From Dehalococcoidia bacterium (GTDB lineage Bacteria; Chloroflexota; Dehalococcoidia; SAR202; UBA11138): DNA of 9,387 nucleotides. The notes under the pieces were generated by a model, which saw nothing but the letters and a program-made list of their open reading frames with translations, had not been told where the DNA came from and made no database searches. A program made the translations under genes and the position numbers. This document shows, one piece after another, positions 6,295 through 9,387 of this stretch (position 1 is its first letter; the number at the start of each line of letters is the position of its first letter). The stretch is from contig JAAXHZ010000028.1 in the NCBI GenBank assembly GCA_012270625.1, positions 1 to 9,387 of the forward strand, read 5' to 3'.

Positions 6295-6996
6295 TCAATC
6301 GACACTGAAGCGCTGCCCCTCCTCGAAGCGTCTCCAGGAGCCGCCCCCATACTCGATACGGGGCGGGCTCTGGTAGACGGTCACACGGCCCGCTCCGAGC
6401 GCGGTCCAGCCATTGGGGCCGCTCAGCGCGCCCGCCCTCCCGTCAATGCCAAAGACAGCCGACAGGTCTTCGGGGGCTGACCGCAGCTCTCCGAGTACCG
6501 CATCAGGGTCCGCTCTCTCGTGATGCGGCAGGGTGGCGATGCCCTCCGCGATGCCGAGTGTGCGCCGCCACTCTCTGAACCTCATCCATCTCCCCATGAC
6601 CATCGCCCCAGCGCTCGAACCCGCAAGAATCCCTCCGCTTTCGAGCCTGGCTTTAATGGTGTCGAGCAGCAGCGAGTCCTGTAGAGTTTCGAGCAGGTGA
6701 GCGGGATTGCCTCCTGTCAGGTACACCATGTCCGCGGCCCCGACCTCAGAGGCGCTTCCGGCGTCCATGGCGTCGTCGCGGTCCAGTATCATCAGGGCGC
6801 TGGCGTCGGCTCCGAGCGACTCGAAGTGGCGAACGCCGTTGTCTGCCGCGCGCGCCGGGTTCTCGAAAGCCGCCGCGGTCGGGACGATCAGGACTGCGGG
6901 GCTGGCGCTACCGGTCGCCGCCAGTATAGCCGCGTCCATCGTCTCACAGCCCGATCTGAACTCGTCTCCGCCTACCAGCGCCAATCGACCGTTCAC
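6295..6996 (-). CDS. Peptidase S51 / cyanophycinase-like, type 1 glutamine amidotransferase-fold protein
   Basis: Predicted 233-aa cytoplasmic protein of the S51 clan (PepE dipeptidase, cyanophycinase). It shows the N-terminal 'LALVGGDEF' strand, 'LIVPTAAAFENP' (small-molecule pocket loop), 'MVYLTGGNPAHLLETL' and the nucleophile elbow 'LAGSSAGAMVMG' with the catalytic Ser at about residue 128. 'LPHHERADP' probably supplies the His. The usual 'GID...' stretch ('VFGIDGRAGAL') follows. I chose GTG 6996: GGAGG (7005-7009) is 8 nt upstream, while the longer GTG 7005 overlaps that Shine-Dalgarno. It is upstream of the TPP-subunit gene with an 86-nt gap and may be co-transcribed. True cyanophycin cleavage is doubtful because no cyanophycin synthetase is near and the protein is shorter than typical cyanophycinases; an Asp-X dipeptidase or an unknown hydrolase is equally possible. 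Confidence 0.82.
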   Translation of the reverse strand: MNGRLALVGGDEFRSGCETMDAAILAATGSASPAVLIVPTAAAFENPARAADNGVRHFESLGADASALMILDRDDAMDAGSASEVGAADMVYLTGGNPAHLLETLQDSLLLDTIKARLESGGILAGSSAGAMVMGRWMRFREWRRTLGIAEGIATLPHHERADPDAVLGELRSAPEDLSAVFGIDGRAGALSGPNGWTALGAGRVTVYQSPPRIEYGGGSWRRFEEGQRFSVD

Positions 6997-7004
6997 CAAC
7001 GTCA

Positions 7005-7009
7005 CCTCC
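7005..7009 (-). promoter_or_regulatory. Strong Shine-Dalgarno fixing the GTG start of the S51-like gene
   Basis: GGAGG on the minus strand ends 8 nt before GTG 6996. It overlaps the longer GTG at 7005, which argues against that longer start; TTG 6999 with 5 nt spacing is a weaker alternative. Confidence 0.6.
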
Positions 7010-7054
7010 GGGTGTCATGGATAGACCGAATTCTACCAGAGTCCGGGTAGGCCG

Positions 7055-7084
7055 CTGACATCCGGCTTCCAACTGCGCTATAGT
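7055..7084 (+). promoter_or_regulatory. Candidate sigma-70 promoter for the DUF5808-like gene
   Basis: CTGACA (7055-7060), 18-nt spacer, TATAGT (7079-7084): 5 of 6 matches in both boxes. It is placed 35 nt before ATG 7119 in the spacer divergent from the S51-like gene. Confidence 0.5.
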
Positions 7085-7118
7085 TTAATCACAAGCTTCT
7101 CAATTGGAAGACGCGAGC

Positions 7119-7394
7119 ATGATCGGCAAGATTCTAAAGTTCATGATAGCCGCTGCCGTCGCTGCCACGGCGGTACACGCTTACCGAGAGCGAAAGTCGC
7201 ACGGCAGCTTCTACGGCATCCCGTTCGATTTTCGCGTGCCGACGATTGGCCGCATACGCGAGCGTATGTGGAACCCCGATGATACGCGGGTCATCACGCC
7301 CACGGTGTTTGGCGCGGGCTGGTCGATCAATCTCTACCAGGCCGGTCGCGACATGGGACTGATCCGGCCTGACCAAAGCAGGGACCAGCGGTAG
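7119..7394 (+). CDS. Small membrane-anchored DUF5808-like protein
   Basis: Predicted 91-aa protein of unknown function. Residues 3-21 ('GKILKFMIAAAVAATAVHA') form one hydrophobic segment followed by basic 'YRERKSHG', which suggests an N-terminal membrane anchor or uncleaved signal. The C-terminal part ('MWNPDDTRVITPTVFGAGWSINL', about 50-72; split here as NPDD-x-R, then P-x-x-FG-x-GW-x-IN) matches my recollection of the short DUF5808 motif seen in membrane proteins of Actinobacteria, Bacillota and Chloroflexota. I chose ATG 7119; TTG 7104 is in frame and would add five residues but has no better ribosome site. A good promoter lies upstream and a small hairpin downstream, so it is probably monocistronic, with tRNA-Gln next. 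No enzymatic residues stand out. Confidence 0.65.
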   Translation: MIGKILKFMIAAAVAATAVHAYRERKSHGSFYGIPFDFRVPTIGRIRERMWNPDDTRVITPTVFGAGWSINLYQAGRDMGLIRPDQSRDQR

Positions 7395-7407
7395 CTCCCT
7401 GACGCTC

Positions 7408-7430
7408 GCCGGAGGTTCCGGCCCCGTCTT
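7408..7430 (+). terminator. Weak candidate terminator after the DUF5808-like gene
   Basis: GCCGGA (7408-7413), GGT loop, TCCGGC (7417-7422) forms a 6-bp GC-rich hairpin 14 nt past the stop, followed by CCCGTCTTT, a poor U-tract. Confidence 0.35.
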
Positions 7431-7439
7431 TCGATAGCC

Positions 7440-7469
7440 ACGTCTGAGTGTTCACGCTTGCTCAGACGT
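7440..7469. repeat. 9-bp inverted repeat just upstream of tRNA-Gln
   Basis: ACGTCTGAG (7440-7448) and CTCAGACGT (7461-7469) are perfect arms with a 12-nt loop, ending 7 nt before the tRNA 5' end. This could be a transcript hairpin in the tRNA precursor leader, an operator, or a terminator stem for the gene upstream. Confidence 0.5.
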
Positions 7470-7476
7470 ATCACAC

Positions 7477-7550
7477 AGCCCGGTGGTGTAGCGGTAGCAC
7501 AGAGGTCTTTGGAACCTCTAGCCCAGGTTCGAATCCTGGCCGGGCTGCCA
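7477..7550 (+). tRNA. tRNA-Gln (anticodon TTG)
   Basis: A full cloverleaf can be folded by eye. Acceptor AGCCCGG (7477-7483) pairs with CCGGGCT (7540-7546); the D arm is GTGT/GCAC; the anticodon stem GAGGT/ACCTC encloses the loop CTTTGGA, with anticodon TTG at 7509-7511, reading CAA; the T arm CCAGG/CCTGG encloses TTCGAAT. The discriminator is G and the CCA end is encoded (7548-7550). Confidence 0.96.
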
Positions 7551-7606
7551 CAATCACTTGTCTGACTCTGTAGCGAAGACTATCGCGCTGTTATCTCCGA
7601 TGTGTG

Positions 7607-7631
7607 AGATATTTTAATTAAATCAGATATT
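7607..7631. repeat. AT-rich palindrome flanked by AGATATT direct repeats
   Basis: AGATATT occurs at 7607-7613 and 7625-7631, with the perfect 10-bp palindrome TTTAATTAAA (7613-7622) between. It sits in the AT-rich spacer between tRNA-Gln and the second PIN module; role unknown. Confidence 0.35.
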
Positions 7632-7687
7632 ACTGACCTACCCTGATCGTCTGAAGATCGCGCTGTCTGGATACGTGTTGACTATAC

Positions 7688-7696
7688 ATACAGTAT
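7688..7696. promoter_or_regulatory. Upstream operator-like palindrome ATACAGTAT
   Basis: ATAC-A-GTAT is a palindrome around a central A, located upstream of the -35 of the second PIN module. It is identical to the core of the site at 7732-7742, 45 bp downstream. Confidence 0.45.
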
Positions 7697-7711
7697 CTCT
7701 GATTCCGTTAC

Positions 7712-7739
7712 TTGACAGCCGATCCTTCCTATATACAGT
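7712..7739 (+). promoter_or_regulatory. Promoter of the second PIN module
   Basis: A consensus -35 TTGACA (7712-7717) is followed after 16 nt by TACAGT (7734-7739), a 4 of 6 match to the -10. The surrounding AT-rich DNA and the ATG at 7775 fit transcription starting near 7746. The -10 lies inside the palindrome at 7732-7742, an arrangement suited to repression. Confidence 0.5.
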
Positions 7740-7742
7740 ATA
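7732..7742. promoter_or_regulatory. Downstream operator-like palindrome TATACAGTATA
   Basis: TATAC-A-GTATA has perfect 5-bp arms around a central A. It covers the inferred -10 and repeats the ATACAGTAT core found 45 bp upstream. A likely ligand is the 211-aa product of the gene it precedes, by analogy with autoregulated TA operons. Confidence 0.5.
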
Positions 7743-7774
7743 GATTATATATTCTAAATTATGGAGAATCGATA

Positions 7775-8410
7775 ATGATGACCATACAAGATGCCAGGTT
7801 GGAGTTGGAAAGCACGATCGGAGCGATTGTGGAGGCTCATCTGCCACAGACTAAAGGATATGACACCGAAGTCGACATCATAGAGAACCATCGTAAGAAG
7901 CGGAGTGATGCGTCCCGGGAGAGTTGGCGGCCTGAGATAGGGGAGATTCGAGTCAGGTTTGTAGTCCGCACTCCCGCGTCCCCTGCACCGGTTGTTGATA
8001 CGCCTAGGCCTGAACCGCAGGACATAGGACTTGTCAACCAGGACGGAATTCAGACGCGACAGGAATTGATTGGTTCACTTGATCGTGCAGAACACCGTCC
8101 GGGCTATAATTTTGTGTCACTCAAGTGGTTTAGGGATAAGGTTTTGCCGGGAGAAGGTTTTACTTGGGCAGGAGCATACGAAGCCCGATCTGAAGTTCTC
8201 AGCGAGGCAATCCGGGACAATGTGGTCCTGACCAGCAAAGTGCCCAATCCGAATGCTCCTGCATTTCCCGTGACATCCATCCGCCTGAATCGCGGTCATC
8301 CCGAAGTGATAAGTGCCCTTGGCGATGCCTTGCTTGGATCGGACGACTTCTCGCCAGTTGAGATTCGTGGGCAGGCACTGTCAACGACGGTGATTCAGGG
8401 GAGACGCTGA
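7775..8410 (+). CDS. Unfamiliar 211-aa protein, probable DNA-binding antitoxin partner of a PIN toxin
   Basis: I do not recognise this family. The 211-aa product has an N-terminal helix (about 2-22), a charged segment with a likely strand 'IGEIRVRFVV' (55-64), a Pro-rich linker (66-85), and a C-terminal part (about 112-175) that looks like a winged helix: helix 'VSLKWFRDKVLP', helix 'YEARSEVLSEAIRDN', then a strand pair from 'VVLTSK' to 'VTSIRLNRG'. No transmembrane segment or catalytic motif is seen. I chose ATG 7775 because GGAG (7763-7766) is 8 nt upstream; the frame opens earlier, but that part overlaps the promoter. Its TGA abuts the TTG of the PIN toxin gene with no gap, so translation is probably coupled, and palindromes at 7688-7742 suggest autoregulation. 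An antitoxin role is inferred only from position; it is far longer than typical VapB or Phd antitoxins. Confidence 0.6.
   Translation: MMTIQDARLELESTIGAIVEAHLPQTKGYDTEVDIIENHRKKRSDASRESWRPEIGEIRVRFVVRTPASPAPVVDTPRPEPQDIGLVNQDGIQTRQELIGSLDRAEHRPGYNFVSLKWFRDKVLPGEGFTWAGAYEARSEVLSEAIRDNVVLTSKVPNPNAPAFPVTSIRLNRGHPEVISALGDALLGSDDFSPVEIRGQALSTTVIQGRR
8397..8403 (+). promoter_or_regulatory. Shine-Dalgarno supporting the TTG start of the second PIN toxin
   Basis: AGGGGAG ends 7 nt before TTG 8411, inside the last codons of the upstream gene. It supports the abutting TTG rather than the in-frame TTG at 8420. Confidence 0.55.
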
Positions 8411-8857
8411 TTGTCGCTCTTGTATCTCGATACGAGTGCGTTAGCTAAGCTCTACGTCTGGGAGTTGGGCAGTCAACGCATGCTCCAACTTGCCTCGGCG
8501 TCTGAGGCGCATCAGATTGCCCTTTGTGCCATCTCTCAAGTCGAGTTGCACTCTGCCATTCGTCGCAGGCAGCGTGCAGGCGACCTCAGCGATGACGTAG
8601 CCAACCAAGCCGTGGAACGTTTCGAGCTTCACATTAGGAATAGGTTCCTGCGCCAGTCGGTCAGTGATCAGGTGATCGACTTGGCGTCAGACTTAGTTGC
8701 AAGGCACTTTCTGCGGGCGTATGACGCCGTACAACTCGCTGGATGTATAGCTCTCAGAACCGTGGCTCGGGAGTCGCCTATCTTCGTATGCGCCGATCAG
8801 CAACTCTTGGATGCTGCGCGATCTGAGAATCTAGCTGTGTTGGATCCGACATCCTAA
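8411..8857 (+). CDS. PIN-domain ribonuclease toxin, VapC family
   Basis: Predicted 148-aa PIN endoribonuclease toxin. All four core acidic positions are present: D7 in 'LYLDTSALAKLYV', E45 in 'ISQVELHSAIRRR', D105 in 'LRAYDAVQLAGC' and D129 in 'FVCADQQLLDAA'. These motifs and the end 'ENLAVLDP' place it in the common VapC-type group that normally follows a short Phd- or VapB-like antitoxin. Here the gene directly upstream encodes a 211-aa protein instead, whose TGA abuts this TTG start. Length is typical. The family cleaves RNA with Mg2+ bound by the acidic cluster; the target is unknown. It differs clearly from the PIN protein at 513-1010, so the two are not a recent duplication. A strong hairpin follows 48 nt after the stop. 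Confidence 0.88.
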   Translation: MSLLYLDTSALAKLYVWELGSQRMLQLASASEAHQIALCAISQVELHSAIRRRQRAGDLSDDVANQAVERFELHIRNRFLRQSVSDQVIDLASDLVARHFLRAYDAVQLAGCIALRTVARESPIFVCADQQLLDAARSENLAVLDPTS

Positions 8858-8905
8858 TCAGAATTGCATACTATACTTACCAAGGAAATGGAGGAAGTAA
8901 CAAGA

Positions 8906-8938
8906 AGACCTCGGTGGGTAGCTAGCCCACCGAGGTCT
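8906..8938. terminator. Very strong 13-bp hairpin between the PIN module and tRNA-Leu
   Basis: AGACCTCGGTGGG (8906-8918) pairs perfectly with CCCACCGAGGTCT (8926-8938) across a 7-nt loop. On the plus strand AATGCC follows, not a T-run; on the minus strand TCTTGTTACTTCC follows, which is T-rich. It may end the PIN module transcript with help from another factor, or act as a terminator for leftward transcription. Confidence 0.55.
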
Positions 8939-8947
8939 AATGCCGAA

Positions 8948-8996
8948 ATGTCGAGACTGGTACTCAGCGACCTGACGAGTTTGAATGGCTCGACAT
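8948..8996. repeat. Spaced 8-bp inverted repeat ATGTCGAG upstream of tRNA-Leu
   Basis: ATGTCGAG (8948-8955) recurs inverted as CTCGACAT (8989-8996), 33 nt apart, in the 74 bp between the strong hairpin and the tRNA. Possible operator or leader stem; could be chance. Confidence 0.25.
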
Positions 8997-9012
8997 CAGC
9001 ATTGTACAGAAC

Positions 9013-9105
9013 GGAGCTGTAGCAGAGTGGACTATTGCACCCGACTTAAAATCGGGCGGGGATCTGCGCGATCCTCCGCGGGTTCGAATCCCGCCAGATC
9101 CACCA
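9013..9105 (+). tRNA. tRNA-Leu (anticodon TAA)
   Basis: A class II tRNA with a long variable arm. Acceptor GGAGCTG (9013-9019) pairs with CAGATCC (9095-9101) except for a G-A mismatch at the fourth pair. The anticodon stem CCCGA/TCGGG (9040-9056) holds the loop CTTAAAA with anticodon TAA at 9047-9049, reading TTA. The variable arm (9057-9077) forms a GGATC/GATCC stem; the T arm GCGGG/CCCGC encloses TTCGAAT. The discriminator is A and CCA is encoded (9103-9105). Confidence 0.94.
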
Positions 9106-9121
9106 AGCGCCTGGACGGGCT

Positions 9122-9153
9122 AGACTGCACCCGCGTCCCAAACAGGGCAGTCT
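9122..9153. terminator. Candidate bidirectional hairpin between tRNA-Leu and the VOC gene
   Basis: AGACTGC (9122-9128) pairs with GCAGTCT (9147-9153) across an 18-nt loop, in the 60-bp spacer between two convergent genes. Neither side has a T-run, so a terminator role rests on position only. Confidence 0.3.
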
Positions 9154-9165
9154 GGTCGACCGCAG

Positions 9166-9387
9166 TTACGTCTGCATTATCTGGATCAGGTTGCCGCAGG
9201 TGTCGTCAAAGACCGCAATGGTGACGTTGGCCAATTCTGTTGGCCCCATCGCAAAAGCTACACCCAGTGACTTCAGTCTCTCATGCTCTGCATGGATGTC
9301 CGCAACCCCAAAGGACGCTGCTGGGATGCCTTGGTCAAATATCCCTTTCTGAAATGCTTGCGCTACCGGGTTTTCATTTGGTTCAAG
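9166..9387 (-). CDS. VOC/glyoxalase-bleomycin resistance family protein, 3' part only
   Basis: The minus strand is open from the right edge to TAA at 9166-9168, giving the last 73 residues of a vicinal-oxygen-chelate protein; the start is outside the window. It begins 'LEPNENPVAQAFQKGIFDQG', continues 'FGVADIHAEHERLKSLGVAF' and ends 'AVFDDTCGNLIQIMQT'. This is the second beta-alpha-beta-beta-beta unit, with the family's closing 'GNLI-x-I' strand. Where metal-dependent members such as glyoxalase I carry a metal-binding Glu after that motif, this protein has Gln (Q in 'NLIQI'), as in many uncharacterised VOC proteins. Function therefore cannot be set: dioxygenase, lyase or resistance roles all exist in the fold. 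The gene converges on tRNA-Leu. Confidence 0.8.
   Translation of the reverse strand, partial: LEPNENPVAQAFQKGIFDQGIPAASFGVADIHAEHERLKSLGVAFAMGPTELANVTIAVFDDTCGNLIQIMQT

Noticed and set aside
6209..6298. Upstream extension of the TPP-subunit gene to 6298
   Set aside because: ATG 6208 has a ribosome site and begins the conserved domain; the extension looks like untranslated leader that overlaps the end of the S51-like gene.
8971..9012. Promoter for tRNA-Leu (TTGAAT at 8981, TGTACA at 9003)
   Set aside because: The -10 match is poor and would end 5 nt before the mature tRNA, leaving no room for a start site upstream of it.
7477..9105. att-like direct repeats from the two tRNA 3' ends
   Set aside because: The only shared sequence is the universal T-loop GGTTCGAATCC; no second copy of either tRNA 3' end was found in the window.
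8985..9224. Plus-strand frame of 79 residues
   Set aside because: It runs through the whole tRNA-Leu gene and into the antisense of the VOC gene.

Overview
The window reads as a stretch of a moderately high-GC bacterial chromosome. The gene mix (a mandelate racemase/muconate lactonizing family enzyme, a PF20091-type alpha/beta hydrolase, a stand-alone small thiamine-diphosphate subunit, an S51-like protein, a DUF5808-like protein and PIN toxins) would suit a Chloroflexota lineage such as Dehalococcoidia/SAR202. That assignment is an inference from gene families; the window contains no rRNA or other phylogenetic marker. Several genes appear to use TTG or GTG starts behind good Shine-Dalgarno sequences, and both tRNA genes encode their own CCA.

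Layout, left to right. (1) 158-1010, plus strand: a Phd/YefM-like antitoxin overlapping a PIN-domain toxin (VapC-like). (2) 1007-2998, minus: a large alpha/beta hydrolase whose stop codon overlaps the toxin's stop codon tail to tail. (3) 3110-3379: a non-coding, repeat-bearing spacer. (4) 3380-3790, minus: a small GIY-YIG nuclease-like protein with a long basic Arg/Ser/Gly tail. (5) 3898-4977, minus: an enolase-superfamily (MR/MLE) acid-sugar dehydratase or racemase. It is divergent from (6) rpiB, 5129-5581, plus, and the spacer between them carries a tandem 11-bp repeat. (7) 5708-6208 and 6295-6996, minus: a TPP-binding decarboxylase alpha-type subunit and, upstream of it, an S51/cyanophycinase-like protein, possibly one operon. 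(8) 7119-7394, plus: a membrane-anchored DUF5808-like protein. (9) tRNA-Gln(TTG) 7477-7550. (10) 7775-8857, plus: a second PIN toxin preceded by a 211-aa protein that is not a recognisable small antitoxin, behind an AT-rich promoter with two palindromic operator-like sites. (11) A very strong hairpin at 8906-8938, tRNA-Leu(TAA) 9013-9105, and the 3' part of a VOC/glyoxalase gene on the minus strand running off the right edge.

The metabolic genes (MR/MLE, rpiB, alpha/beta hydrolase, TPP subunit) fit scavenging of sugar acids and other organic compounds, but nothing shows that they form one pathway. The two toxin-antitoxin-like modules and the GIY-YIG protein are the accessory elements. The most likely undescribed item is the 7551-8857 locus. 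It lies between two tRNA genes in an AT-rich setting and pairs a canonical PIN toxin with an unfamiliar 211-aa, probably DNA-binding partner; an ATACAGTAT palindrome overlaps the inferred -10 and recurs 45 bp upstream.
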